This document shows, in pieces, positions 42,425-54,621 of a stretch of DNA of 64,000 nucleotides. Location: NCBI GenBank assembly GCA_032821775.1, contig JAVLRN010000004.1, forward strand, positions 124,001 to 188,000. The letters are read 5' to 3'. A program made the translations under genes and the position numbers. The notes below the pieces were generated by a model. The model made no database searches. It was not told the DNA's origin and was given only the letters and a program-made list of their open reading frames with translations. The stretch is from Sanguinoderma infundibulare. Taxonomy: Eukaryota; Basidiomycota; Agaricomycetes; Polyporales; Polyporaceae. How positions within the stretch are numbered: position 1 is the first letter of the stretch; each line of letters begins with the position of its first letter.

Positions 42425-43640
42425 CAAAATGCCCGCACCACGATATCACCTTCTCAGTTATGTCTTCTCAAGGCTGGCTGACCTTTGGCACACGCCTATG
42501 GAATCACTTGGCACGTTGTGGGAGCACTCCCCCGGAAGCGCACTCACCCCTGGAAAGGAAAGGCAGCATCAGTGTAAGTATCAGTCTTGCGCGGGGTTTT
42601 GCGAACGATGTCGCTCCACAACTGACCGTCCGTGCCTACGGCTGCCTTCCTCGGAATTGACATGGCATCCCCGGCGATGTCTCAGTGCTACAGCTGATCC
42701 ACCTCAACGTCGGGGAAGGACTCGAGCTTAACGCCGCGGTGGCTGATGATCTGATACGTACCCTCCTTGATATCAACGTCCAGAACCTAACTCGTATTTC
42801 TCTCTTCAGCGGTGGCATCTGGCATTGCTCGAGGATCTCAAATTGTTCATCCGGATGTACTGCGGCTTCCCGCAAGTCTTGCGCTACTCCACCGCTCTCA
42901 CATCGCTCACTCCCATTCCTGTCCCGTCGCCCAACCGCGCTCGATTATTCAACGCCCTTGCAAACGCACACCTGGATGTGCTTCCCGTGTCTGAGATATT
43001 TCAAGTACCAAGATGTAGAGAAGATGTTCCCCGCTACTCGCGTCGTCCTTTCCGATTTTTTCCAGTACTTAGAGCGGCGACCCGCTCTTCTTGCATGAGC
43101 TACCGACCCTCCAGGCGCTCGGACTCGATGTCAAGCGGTTTAATTGGCTGCCCGCAGATCTTCATCTCTTGGACCGGGTCATCTCGCGCCATGTCCGTGC
43201 GCGGCACCTCGGACTGGGTCCTCCCGGAGACGACCTTGACACGAGGGAGTTTCTCGTGGCGGAAACCGGTACGTCCCAGAGTGAACTCCGTTCCTGAGGC
43301 TGACTTCCGATTAACATCGCGTCCGCGCCACAGTTTCAATTGCGCACGTCGATGCGTTATGCGCACGTATTCAAATATGAATGAGCCCACGACCCATCGG
43401 CTGCTGGCAGAAGACGTAGAACCGGAGTCCATGACACTCTTCGGATACGTGCCGTCCTTCCACCCGGTCGTGTGGCAGCCCCTGTGAACGCTGACAGCAG
43501 CCAATTCTGGTCCGTGCTGGTCCTTGTAGAAGACGAAGTGCAGGAGCGGGCGGGACTTTGTGAGCTGGGAGTGGTTGTCGCGATGGCACGACTTGAGCGG
43601 ACTGGTTGCGTCTGCTAATCCCCCTTTCATGTCTTCGCTT
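42425..43640 (+). pseudogene. FB-E: heavily decayed F-box/LRR gene
   Basis: Fragments in several frames, in family order: an F-box-like start region (SKMPAPRYHLLSYVFS, 42.43 kb); VLQLIHLNVGEGLELNAAVA and LTRISLFSGGIWHC (42.68-42.83 kb); ELPTLQALGLDVKRFNWLP (43.09 kb); TSMRYAHVFKYE (exon-4 start); LLAEDVEPESMTLFGYV; GPCWSL and FVSWEWLSRWHD (43.5-43.6 kb), which correspond to family motifs LELLGYG, SPCWSASK and WEWLLRWHD. Frameshifts and stops separate most blocks. Confidence 0.65.
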
Positions 43641-44159
43641 CAGTGATACGGCGGGGTTTTCCCATTCTATCTCTACGTGTCGGTGAGCATAACTAAGCAC
43701 GTTATCAGGGGCGGAGGGCTCGAATGCGATAGAATGACGGTGGTGTATTCGACATTTGGACTGCTGCCACGGTATTGGCGCGGGTCTGTAGGGCCGGACT
43801 ACCTTGTACGAAGTCGGTTATAATGATCAAGCAGGGTGCTGCCGCTGCACATCGTTTGCGAAGGAGTGACTGTACGATTTCTAGGACCAGCTAAGTTATC
43901 GAGATACACAGCGAAAAGCTCGATCAAATTTTAAAGGAACGACTGAAGGGTCGGCGAAGGGAACCTATCAGATACAAAGAACTGATGTACGCTAGCCGAT
44001 CTAGGGGGGCCTGTGCGGACGGATAAGTTAGTGACGGCTAGGCGCGAACATGCGAAAGGGCCAACATCTGTCGGACGCGGGAACGCAATTTGCGAAGCAA
44101 CTCAGATGGACGGAACCCTGGGTCTGCACGTGAGCGATGTTCATCGAATGTCCAAGATG

Positions 44160-45332
44160 TCACTCACGATTCGCTTTGGAGACGGGCTCTTCCGCTCTCG
44201 GCCGCTCTCCATCGTCCGCTCGCTCTCCTTCCTCCACCGCCCTCTCCCCTTCCTCCACTGCCCGCTCCCCTTCCTCCCTCGGCCCCTCTGCTTCCTCCGG
44301 AGCACGCTCTCCTTCGTCCGGGGCTCGCTCTTCGTCCTCTGGAGCACGCTCTCCTTCCTCCCACACCGATTCGTCGTCCATATCGCTTGACATATAGCTC
44401 GCCGAATCAGAGTCCGAGTATGGAGGTCTCTGGGACGCCATAACCTCTCTCAGCGTCGGAAGGTCCGGGTCTCGAATGTGCGCGTTCAGAATGATGCTAC
44501 GTGCCGAGTGAGCCAGACGGGTCGGAACACGAAGGGTAGCGTGCGGCTCACCTTGCGATCTCATACCGTTCCTTGTACAAGTCAAGCGGATCGCCGATAT
44601 CTTCTTGTTTGACGTTCGCCACAAGATCTGCCCAGAGGTGGACTAGCGGAACATACTCTGGATCACCGAATTCCGGCGTCGCCAAGATGTCGACGAAGTC
44701 TGAGCCAGAGGTACTCGTCGGCGCGCAACCCGGCGACTCAGCCTCGGATGCGGAACCCAAAGCGGCCTGGCGAGCTAACCGGGCCCGCTTCAGGCGACCT
44801 CTATCCCGACCGAGGATCGACTGCGTGTCTATTAACTCTCTCGCGGGGAGAGCGATAGCATGCGTCTCGTCGAAGCCCTCCTCCCGCCCATGCACCCGGA
44901 TGTCGATGTCCAGCCCCCAATGATAGCAGTTGCTGAAGGGGAATCCGGGGTTCGTACGGACGGGAGCACGTCCGGAGGGGCGTGCTTCATTCGGGAAGAT
45001 AGGAACGCACATGTCGGAGTCGAACCCGTACACCTCGTCGATCGGCCTGGGCGAGGGTCCGACAACCATCGCGCAGTATCCGTATGACGAGTGCCCCGGG
45101 AATGGCAACCCCAAGGTCTGCATAAACCATCATGTCAGCTACCGAGTGCGGAGACCACGATGGGCGAGGAGCGCACATAATGAAGCTTGACCAAGTAAGT
45201 CTTGGGATGCATCGCTTGAGCTTCTTCGAGTGCCTGCGCGTCGAGATGGGCCACCATTGCCTCGGGATCCATACGAATTGCTGCATAGATGCCGAGGGCA
45301 GGACAGAACGGGAAGGGAGCTGGGACGGACAT
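44160..45332 (-). CDS. U1, copy b
   Basis: Exons 45332..45177, 45117..44552 and 44496..44160 give 352 aa, same phases as copy a. Differences are mostly substitutions (for example YSSYGYC for YSSYGYS) plus one extra 7-residue unit in the acidic tail (EEGERAV present twice). Reading frame is open throughout, so both copies appear functional. No recognised domain. Divergent from U2 copy b. Confidence 0.75.
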
Positions 45333-45901
45333 GGCTGAAGAGGGACAGGGCTAGAGACAGGCAACCGGAGCCACTGCGAGCTTTAGTAGTGGGCTGAGCA
45401 CCGCCTGAGGAGTACGGCCTGAAGAGTAAAGCGTCGTCAGTCCACAGTGATCAAAGAAGACCCATAAAGCGGCAAGAGAGAGACATTGACAGGCTCGAGA
45501 TAATTGTATTGTTAGTGAAACCGTGCGGTCTTATACAAGCTTCACGCGTCACGGCCAACGCCTTTGTCTTTCGGGTCGGGGTCAGCTAACAATAATAATT
45601 ATGTTATATAAACATTACGCTACGTCCAGGACTCAACGTGTTGGTCCGTCCGCCGCTCCGTCTTTGCTTGAACAGGTTGTGTAACCGGTACGCTACGTCC
45701 AGGACTCGGGTGTCTTCACCAGGAATTCAGAAATGCAGATGAACTTGATGTCTCATTCTACGAAACGGGCAGCGCTCAAGGTTTCACCCCCGTGAGTTAC
45801 AAAACCCGTACGCCCATGGGATCTCCTGGAATCCCCTCTTTCACTCTGCAGGCTGGATCCTGCCCACTGACCTTCATACCACCTTCTGTCTCTCACTGAC
45901 C
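45333..45901. promoter_or_regulatory. U1/U2 intergenic region, copy b
   Basis: 569 bp between divergent start codons; the U2-proximal 180 bp is almost identical to copy a, the remainder has small indels. Confidence 0.45.
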
Positions 45902-47068
45902 ATGGCTCTCTGCATCGGTTGTTCGCGCCCGGAGCCCCCCGATGTACCCCTAGAACGCAACAAGGACTTCACCTTCACCGCAGGCGACGTGTGGGGCATG
46001 ATGGAGTCCGTCTACACGCCGATCTACCACATCTTCCAGCAACCCGAGTCCAACCTGGGCTACGGCCTCAGTCTCATCATGTCGAAACAGTCGCTTGTCA
46101 GCATCACCAGCAAGCGCGACCGCACGAAGAAGCCTCGCCCCGCTATCATGATGTTGGACCAGGACCCCGATCTTGAAGGAGGCGTGACGATCTGCCTCGG
46201 CACCACCTACAATGGCCAGGACATCTCGGTGATGCCATTCGCCTTTCAACACTTCTCCGTCCCCATCGCACCCCACGACCATATCACGCCTGGACACGAC
46301 CGCCACCTGCATTCGCTGCCGATTGAATGGGGAAGGAGGAACGCTTGGGTCATCGCCTACCGGTACCGTTCCACAGCCCGGCGCACCGAGATCTGGGAAA
46401 CAGAGCCCGGTGGAAAACCTTGGGTGTTCGGGAAGGACGCCATGGTGTTCCTAGCCCAGGAGTGCGAAACGAAGCTGAACGAGTGGCGAATCATGTGTCA
46501 GGACCGCGAGGTCGCAAGAGGGTACGAGAGGGAGGTCAGGGTGAGTCCAGGGGCAATATACGCTGGTTTCAGCACGACCGATTGAAGCCGCTTAGAAACA
46601 CTACTTCGAAAAGCACAAGCCGAAGAAGCCCTTAAATGTAAGTCCCAAACCCGCGCATTGAAGTGTCCCAGCCTGACAACTCGGACGTCCCACCAGGAGG
46701 GTATCGGAAGCCAGTTCGGATCGAGAACCTCCTTTACTAGCTTCAATCGTGGTGCTGCCGACGCTAGCAAATGCTGGAGAACTCGGACGATACCACCCAA
46801 CGATGTTCCTGAAGAAGGGTGGTCGCGCACGCCCGAACACCACAAGGTAGTCGTTGATGCTTCAACCGGACGCCGAACACCGCCAGCTGACAGTCGGTTT
46901 AGACACGTCGCACTGGGTCCATGCATTCGCTCGTCAACGCATCCGGAAAGACAGTAAGTGCAATCGCGCACCCAGCAGCAGTCTGGACACCGACTGACCT
47001 TGGTACCGAAGGCGGACGCGGACACGAAATCGATCAATCGCTTCGCGTCGCTCAAACTGGAGGACTGA
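45902..47068 (+). CDS. U2, copy b
   Basis: Exons 45902..46540, 46596..46637, 46697..46846, 46903..46953 and 47012..47068 give 312 aa (one residue more than copy a, an Ile before EWGRRNAW). Exons 2-5 and their introns are nearly identical to copy a while exon 1 has scattered replacements (for example DRTKKPRPAIMMLDQDPDLE versus DRTQNARPAIFMEDQDPDSE). That unequal divergence suggests partial gene conversion of the 3' half. No recognised domain. Confidence 0.75.
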
Positions 47069-47841
47069 CGGTATTGGACGTCATGGAGCGGAACGGACGC
47101 GCTGGCGCGCACGTATCTCATACACTCATTTGTGCTTATGATTTTGGATGTACCCATGGGCCACATGCCCCAGATGATTTCAGTTACGTACTTGCAACGC
47201 CGCTGCGAGCTGTGGGCACCAGACGGGAGTGCAGGAGGCGAGAAACGAAATATGCACGTCGTGGAGACAAGGGTTGAAAAGAATGGTCTGTAACGACTTC
47301 AACCCTCGCCTCCAAGAAACGCAGACTGCGTGGGGGAAAATACTACGGGTCCACATGAACAGCGCCGCGTACGGCGCGAGTCAAGCTCTGGACACGACGA
47401 GTTGACCACTCACCCGGACTGAGGAATATCAGCGACTTCAGAGACTATCTGCGTCGCCGCTCGCCTTCTATCATCAGATGAGAGGTCGAGGCACGACCGT
47501 AAGGACTGGTTCGAGGGGGCCGCGCATTACGTTCGGTTTCCAATAAGTCGTGGTAACAGCAGTGCTTGACGGCGGGTCCATGATGATTGTCGTGTATCCT
47601 GCGCCATGCTGGAGACAGATGCTGGTATTTCGGTGGGATGGTGTGCGAGGTTAAGCTCGAGGAGGAGGTCAACTTGGATCAGCGGCAGGCGGCATGCCGC
47701 ATGAGCGCACGCCGAGGCGCTGGAAGCGGGATCATGATCCTGACTGATGCAACGTTGCACCCTGCCCCCACCCTCGTCATGCACTAGTTATTCACGACGT
47801 TTACCATACCGCACACACTGTCTGGACATCCAACGACCGCC

Positions 47842-48580
47842 ATGATTGGGTCGACGGCGCAGCTGCCGATCCATATACCTCCCCTTATCCCCCTTCCAGC
47901 GCCGCGGAATGGAGACGACAAGGAGGACTTATTCGCAACCCTCTTCTCTCCTCCGACACCTCGCGCATCCCCAGCACGAACACCCCCTGGACAGGGCTTC
48001 GGTCGCACAGCAAGGCATGGCCGCCAAGCATCCACTGATTCCGACTTTGGAGCGTTTGTGTCCGTGCCTGCGACCGAAGACCCGCTGCGCTTAGCCGGCG
48101 GACCCGACTTGCGGCCATACGACTCTGTACAGAACTACGCATTCTTCGACAGGTTCACGGAGGATGCGAAAGCAGCGTCGCAGAAGAGGAGGAGCGAGGT
48201 GTTGGACGAGCTGCTGCGGCATGAGGACGATCCTCTGCACTGGTTGCAAGGTACGAGCACCGTCGACGCTACGTCCTCCACGACCACGCCGCAGGGTTCG
48301 CAGAATGCGTCTGTGACGGACCTTGTGAAGTCCGCGGGAGATTCCCTCATCGACCTCGATTCGCCGTCCGACCTGAATAAACTGTTTGATCCATTAGGGT
48401 CCTCTGCTCCCGCTGTCCCTGCACCCGCACCTGTTCCCTGAGCCTGATGTCGTTCCCCAACTTTCACTATTCGACGACGTTGTCACTGTGGACGACGACT
48501 CCGAAGGCGATCGTCCATCGCGCAAGCGCGCGAAGACGAGCCCCCATCGCGCCGTCAGCTCGTCCCCGGTACGTTCCGCC
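47842..48580 (+). pseudogene. 5' fragment of the OXR1-like gene
   Basis: Reads IGSTAQLPIHIPPLIPLPAP and on through DSDFGAFVSVPATEDPLRLA to SSAPAVPAPAPVP, nearly identical to the N-terminal 200 residues of the intact gene at 60610-62451. A 1-nt insertion (TTCCCTGAG versus TTCCCGAG) then gives a stop at 48439-48441. Homology continues out of frame to about 48575 and ends well before the TLDc domain. The upstream 400 bp is also duplicated, so the copy arose as DNA. Confidence 0.85.
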
Positions 48581-48589
48581 GTCCGGCTT

Positions 48590-49043
48590 CGGCATACTCC
48601 TCCGCAGGACGCAACGCTCCCCCTCGTTCACAGCAACATGACCTTAGCCAGTGTTAAATCCCTAGCGTCGTAAACAGACACTTCATACGACGGCCAAAGC
48701 CCAATCGTTCATGGGGAGACATCCATGGCATTTTCTTCAGCCACTTATCGTGTCCATAGTATTTTCAGGATGGAGGAGGAATGCTAAGGGCACGTTACGC
48801 GGTCCAAGAATTCTCAACCAATTTCCTCGCCTGGATCATGCAGAAGTTCGACAAGGACCGATGGTTAGGCACGATCCACGATCACATGGTGTCGAGTCGG
48901 GGCCCGTTGATATTGAAGCTGACGGAGCGGGCGGGGCAGTGATGCTAGTGATGCCGTCTTGAACAATGTATGTAACCCTGCTTTAGACCTACTGTAAACA
49001 TCTTTACCTCATAACGAAGTGCTGTCACCCCCGAAGAGCAGTA
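48590..49043. other. No gene seen
   Basis: Between the OXR1-like fragment and the amidase stop codon; only short unrecognised frames. Confidence 0.4.
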
Positions 49044-51371
49044 CTAGGAGAACATGCGAGAACCGGTGGCGACTGCTCTGACAATTCCTGCGTCCTGCAA
49101 GGCTGCGAATAGGTTGAAGAGCATCAGGTCCTACGTTCACTGGGTCAGACATCTACTTCGTTACACTATATCTCGTAATTTGCAGAAACTTACACATCCT
49201 TTCGCAGCCACGAAGCTGACGGTGACTGGCAGGAACTCGGTATTCCCGGTGATTGTAGAGTTGAACGGAGCCTCTCCAACTACGCCGATGTCAGCAAATC
49301 TTTTGTCGAGAAAACCGTCCGAACGCGGCTTACTTGGCACGACCATATCGGGAACCTCAGCGTGGACCGCTACACGGTCCGGACCGAAACCGAATGGAGG
49401 ACCGGGAGAACTGAAACGAAGCGATCATCGAGGTCAGAATCGTTTCAGAACACATAGCAGCGAGGCAGCGTACTTACGCGATGTACGCGTTCCTGTAAAC
49501 GGTGCTCCCGTCACTCTGGGGGTACAGCAAAATCGCGTCGGAGCACGTCGTCGAATCCGATCTGAGTACCTCGCGCGCTACCCAGTCCTGGAAGATCGTC
49601 TTGTTCGCGATCGCCTCCGCCTTCCTCCCCGCGGGGAGCGCGCGGCCGTAGGTCCAGCGCGCGAGCGGTGAGGGGTCGATGAACGGCGCCCGTCCACCGT
49701 TCGCGCTGCCGAAGTCGGCAATGAACGGGTCTGCGACGAGGGCGATCTGGTCGAGCGCGATAAGGTCGGCGTACGTCGTGTTCAGCAGGCTCTGTACGGT
49801 CCCCGAGACGTTCGCGGGCTTGGTCGCGTTCCATGTGGCGGAGAAGCTGAGCTCGGTGCGGGTGGTGTTGAGAAAGCCTTCGAGCTGGGTGATGAACGCG
49901 TTGAATGTGCCCGCGACGCTGTTCGGTGCAGGGGGGTTTTGGACGAAGCTCGTCCCCCAGAAGTCGGTCGGGAATATGAGCGTCTTGGGGAACTCGAAGA
50001 ACTGCAAAAGTGATGCGTTGGCGTCAGTGATGTCAATTCACATCTTGCAAACAATAACGGGCGCGCTTACCGATGTCGCGTTTTGATACCACCAGTGTCC
50101 GGCGGCGGCCCACAGCTTCGCGTCGCGCGCGAAGATTCCGCCAGTGTCGAGCTCGGGCGAGAGCGGCATGACATCGTCCAGCGAGATGGCACCGTGCGAA
50201 GGACGGTTGCCGAAGACGCCATTTGCTCCTGCCGGACCTCTCATCGAACCACCCGTGTCGCTGCCGATGGTGAAGTCCAGCCATGGGTACGCAGCGATGG
50301 CGGTACCCGAGCCCGTAGACGAACTGCTGCCGTCTTGGTACCCGTCCCCGCGCGGGTTGTACGGCGCGTGGAGGTCGACCCAATCGTCGGTCGCAGTTTC
50401 CCCATTGGCGAACTGGGAGGTCTTCGTCTTGCCAACGAGGACCATGCCGCCGTCGAGCAGGCGTTGCACCGCGGGTGCGGTCGCAGCCTTGGGGCCGTAC
50501 AACTGCCAGAACGCGCGGTTGCCGCAGCCGGTGTGGAGGCCTTGAACGTCGTATATGTCTTTGACGGCGAGGCGCATGCCCGCAAAAGGCTTCTCTGCGG
50601 TGCGCGTGAAGTAGAGACGCGAGGGGACACCGATCGTCTCGGTCGCTGCTCCGGGGACGCGGGCAGAGAGGACCTGGAAGCCGCCTTCGCCGTCGGGGAT
50701 CGTCCCGTACAGGAAGGACTGCTGCTCGTCGTTATATAGTCGGAAGGCTAGGCATATCAGGGTCAGCGTTCGAAGAGACTTGAGCATGCATGCGATCTTA
50801 CCCTCGAATACGTTACCAGTGGACGTTTCCACAAAAAACGGTCCCGAAGGGAGGGCCTTGCTGAAAATGGTTTCTCCATTGGATTTCGGGGACGGCAGGA
50901 CGATGTCAATCCCAAATTTCTCCTTTGCCGACCCGAGTGATACGGACGGCGAAGGTGCGGTCCCGTTAAAGTCAAGGAATAGAGCTGATAGGGACGTCGT
51001 TCAGCAGACCGATATGTCAGAAACAGAAACGACCTCTGTGACTCACCAGTCAGGAATGCTGTGTTCCAGACGTCATCAGCACTCGACCATGTCGTGATGA
51101 TCTCTTGCAACGCAGCCTCCGTGAAGTTGGACCTTGACGTGGGGATCACCGACAACGGTATCAGGGGGCCCGATGAGCTGTTCGCTATCGCCGAGAGTGA
51201 TGGAAGGTCTCGGAGTGCCGCAACAGGAGTCGGCGGAAGAAAGTAGGAGATGTTCCCAAGCGTGACTGTTCGTCCAGTGTCCTGAAGGGACAGTTGAGCA
51301 GCAGAAGTAAACCGCAAGGCGAAGGACAGAAGAACAGCCGAGAGACTGCGCAACTGCATCGTCGGCCACAT
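49044..51371 (-). CDS. Secreted amidase (amidase signature family)
   Basis: Minus-strand exons 51371..51047, 50984..50802, 50747..50071, 50001..49478, 49410..49334, 49279..49194 and 49130..49044 give 652 aa. An N-terminal signal peptide is likely ([18 protein letters not shown]). The amidase Ser-cisSer-Lys triad is visible: catalytic Lys in RLAVKDIYD (about K232), the GSSSSTGSG glycine/serine loop (about 311-318), and the nucleophile in [14 protein letters not shown] (about S337). The C-terminal exons encode [40 protein letters not shown] and KGCDLMLFN..TGSRMFS, in the order seen in fungal amidases. An alternative start is Met5 (51359). The enzyme should hydrolyse amide bonds; substrate is unknown. 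Confidence 0.9.
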
Positions 51372-52700
51372 GGTCCTGCTAGACGGAGCGGCTGCTCAGA
51401 CAACGTAAACTTGTGGTCCTTCTTATAGCATTTCAAGGCCGATGGACCCGGATCAGCTAATGATTCCACAGCGTCAGGCACGGGGACCAATGGTATCGTG
51501 AAGCGGCGTACGTACTCACATCCGGCGGATATCAATACTCCTGAACGGAAGCAGATATGTACCCCATGCGAAGACAAGTCTTTTTGCCTGTAAAGGTCTA
51601 CCCCAGGGCCGCCGCCGAAGGACAGATAGCGCTGCGGGCATGCGCCAGACCACTTCTGATAAGGAACAGGACGGATGAGCGTGCCGAGCCCACCGGCGGT
51701 GCTGCGATCGTGGGCGTTCAACGTTCAGATTTCGGCTCTTGTTAGCGTGGTAGCGAGGTGGGCCCGGATCGAACAGTGTATAGTTTCCCGAGGCAAAGTA
51801 CAGGTGAAGAGCCGAGGACGACGAGGAAATCTCACCGTAGAAGCCAGCGCTGCCAGCAAAGTTGGATGGAAGACGATGATGTGGATGATGAGGTATGACT
51901 GCACAATCGCCCCGTTCTATGGTACCATGACGTTACGGCAGTTTGAAAGACGTGTGGCGGCCTCGTTAAATCCGAGTCGCTGGAGGCTGTAACGTAACCT
52001 CGGGTGAATGAATGACTGGTGACCTCAACAGTGTAGTGAGCGTTTGAGGGCTTACGTCCATGAGAGTGCAGGCGGAGAATCCATAGCCCAAGGTGACAGT
52101 AGAGGCTATGTTTGAGTGCAGGTATCAGGCTACTAGTACTAGTAGATCTATCGGTGGCGTCTGCGCAAATGGCGTGGAATCTTCCGTTACGGGTTCGGAG
52201 TACGCCGGTGTCCTTATGCGGAAATGTTATTCAACTCCAGCAACCACAATTGTTTGATCTCTTCGTCTCTCTCGCAATCTGTGAGGCAAACTCATACTTA
52301 TCAAGCGGGGCGGTGGGGCACCCGGAGCGGTCGAATGCAATGAACAAGCGTCAGGCGGCAGTCCGGCGGCTGTGGCACAGTGTTGCCGTACTGATGCTTG
52401 GTGAGGGATCATGCCAAACCCGTTCCGCCCGCTCGCGCATTATCCGCCGGAACATGTACCGATCTCCGAGATAGTTTGGTCCGGCCGAGGGCGAATTGAT
52501 AGTGATACGTTAATGTATTACCACAGGATCGACGTATGATCATATTAGTCATTTCAGAAGCCAAGAACAAGAACGAGCTGGAAGTCGTACCGACATGAGC
52601 TGCGCGATGACGGACGCACAAGAAACATGACGGTACCTCATGCCACGAGCGAATCGTTGAGCACAATTGTCAGATGGATGACATACCAGAAGGGAGCACT
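51372..52700. other. No supported gene
   Basis: Roughly 1.3 kb between the amidase start and the FB-C remnant. Frames on both strands are short and unrecognised; it contains the amidase promoter at its left edge. From about 52640 it becomes a diverged copy of the 3' flank of FB-A/FB-B. Confidence 0.45.
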
Positions 52701-52725
52701 CGACGATGCTCAGTCCACTTCCTCC

Positions 52726-54240
52726 GCATCCATGCGCTTCCAGGATCTAGCAGGTCTATAGACCCTACATACGGTCAACGTCAGCCGTGCCAACAGTCCT
52801 AAGGTGGCATCACTCACAAATGTCGCCATCGTCGTCGTCCTGCCCGTGGTGCCGTAGCAGCCACTCCCAGTCCTCGCGTTCATGATAGTGCTCGATGGTC
52901 CGGAAGTACGCTTTGGACTGCGGCCAGAATTCCGCGTACGTCGGCGCGCGCGTTTTCGGGTCGCGCGCCGCCACCCGGCGAATGCCGTTTTTGCCCAGCG
53001 AGCGCATCATCGGACAGAGGGTCGTGATGTGGAGGTAACGGAGGGCGCCGTGCCGCGACAACTAGCATGCAGGCGTTCAGGATCAGAATGGATGAGGGGG
53101 TCGAGGACGAGTCAGGCGATGCTACTCACGAAGGCTGGCCAGTCTGCAACCTTGACGTCGGACGACTGGATGTTGAAGAGGATGCAGAGCGCGGAGACCT
53201 AGCGGGGGATGTACAGCTGCAGCAGCTGGACGTGGGCCGCGGTCAACTTCTTCGGCCGTGCATCGATGCCGAGCGCTTCCAGGCACGGTAGCTCCGTCAG
53301 TAATTTGAGCAAGGGGACGGTTTTGAGGCCCTCGCCCTCGTCCGCCTGTGTGGGAATCGGAAGGTCCCGCGGCGGAGGAGCTTTTTTGTCTTGAGGAACG
53401 TTGCAAGCTCATCAACAAGATCCTCAGGGGTGTCGACCACAGACAGGAGCTTGAACGACGTCAGGTGGGGGAACGCTTCTGGGTACGTGCGCAGAACGTC
53501 GGAGATCTGCTCATGGCTGGTCTCCGCGCAGAGTGTGAAACCACGCAGCTCGAAGACCGACGCCAGGTCTGCCATGGTGTGCGGGAATACGACGGTGAGC
53601 TCCTGTAGGTTGGAGTACGAGGTAGGAGAACAGCTCCACAAGCCATTGCTGTACACGTCGAGCCGGCGTAGGGTGGCTGAGATGGCCGCTATCGCCTGGT
53701 GGATGGGTCTTATAGTATGGAGTACCGGCAGGCATCGGTGGCCATATATCGGAGAGTTTGTGTGTGAATACGAGAGAACGAAGGTTGGCGAAAGAGGCCT
53801 CCTCCCGTATTCGGGGCTAGATGCTTAACTCGTTAGATGCTCACAAAAGTCGGAGCTACTCGGTACTCACTGAGGATGTCGACTACCTTTTGCCCCGGAG
53901 ACCTCAGGAGAGCATCCATCACTTCGGAGGGAGGTATCGGAAGGGAGCCATACCAAGCGAAGGCGGTGAGGTTGTAGAGCGCCTGGATAGCGTCCACCAG
54001 GGTACCTGAACGAAACAGATCTGAGACATGTGCCAATACCTCCCGTACTCACGTACCGATCTCCGAGTCGTACTCCATAGGAGACACTTCATAGAGTCAG
54101 TAAGCACGGATTGTAAGCTTCTTGACGTTGCGCGCGACAGAGTCGGGCGTCCGTATGATGTGCCGGAGGAGCGCATAGTCGACTCGTGGACTCGAGCCAC
54201 TCGCCTGGCTTCATCAAGCTGTAGCGTGGAGGGGATCCGA
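52726..54240 (-). pseudogene. FB-C: truncated, frameshifted F-box gene
   Basis: Third member of the FB-A/FB-B group. The F-box itself is missing; exon 1 homology begins at about 54240 and reads VARNVKKLTIRAY then TGA in place of Ser. Exon 2 is intact (LTAFAWYGSLPIPPSEVMDA). Exon 3 has at least two frameshifts (around 53700 and 53350) and a short deletion in LASVFELRGF. Exon 4 lacks the LELLG block. The last exon has a 1-nt deletion that breaks the PPDAW tail. Confidence 0.75.
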
Positions 54241-54393
54241 TCGTCGCAGATGACGCGTTTGTGTGTTTGGCGCCGGATCGGGCCGGGGACTGTGCTTGTG
54301 GCATGAGGTGACATCGAGCGTCGACCGCGACGCGTAGACGTCGACTTGGACCGGGGATGGAACCCGGCATCGAGGCACATCTCAGGCTAACAT

Positions 54394-54493
54394 TTACAGC
54401 TACTTTCATGTTGATACGGAAAACGCGTTTTTCGCGGGCTCGGCGCTCTCTGGAGATGCCGGGTTTTCCGTATCAATATGAAAGTGGCTGTAA
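54394..54493. repeat. 100-bp foldback (MITE-like) upstream of RdRP
   Basis: Left arm TTACAGCTACTTTCATGTTG then ATACGGAAAAC, right arm reverse-complemented TTACAGCCACTTTCATATTG then ATACGGAAAAC. Arms of about 31 nt with two mismatches separated by a GC-rich spacer, so a long hairpin is possible. It ends 128 bp before the RdRP ATG. Confidence 0.75.
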
Positions 54494-54621
54494 CCAATCG
54501 CTGCTCTCTGCCGCAGCTTAGACACCCTTCGCCCTTTGTCTCTCGCCATCGCTATACGACACCCCACAGACATAGAAAATCATCCTAGGCCACACCTTCG
54601 ACACACCTGTATCCAACAACC

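Larger units (their letters stand above)
43900..47470 (+). repeat. Segmental duplication, copy 2 (U1/U2 segment)
   Basis: Direct copy of 27930-31540, with both genes intact. Downstream it continues (47.44-48.58 kb) into sequence that is inverted-duplicated at 61.69-62.85 kb, so this copy links the U1/U2 segment to the OXR1-like fragment. Confidence 0.9.

Noticed and set aside
49679..50739. Plus-strand open frames of 130-218 codons over the amidase
   Set aside because: Antisense shadows of the amidase exons, which carry the full catalytic signature.
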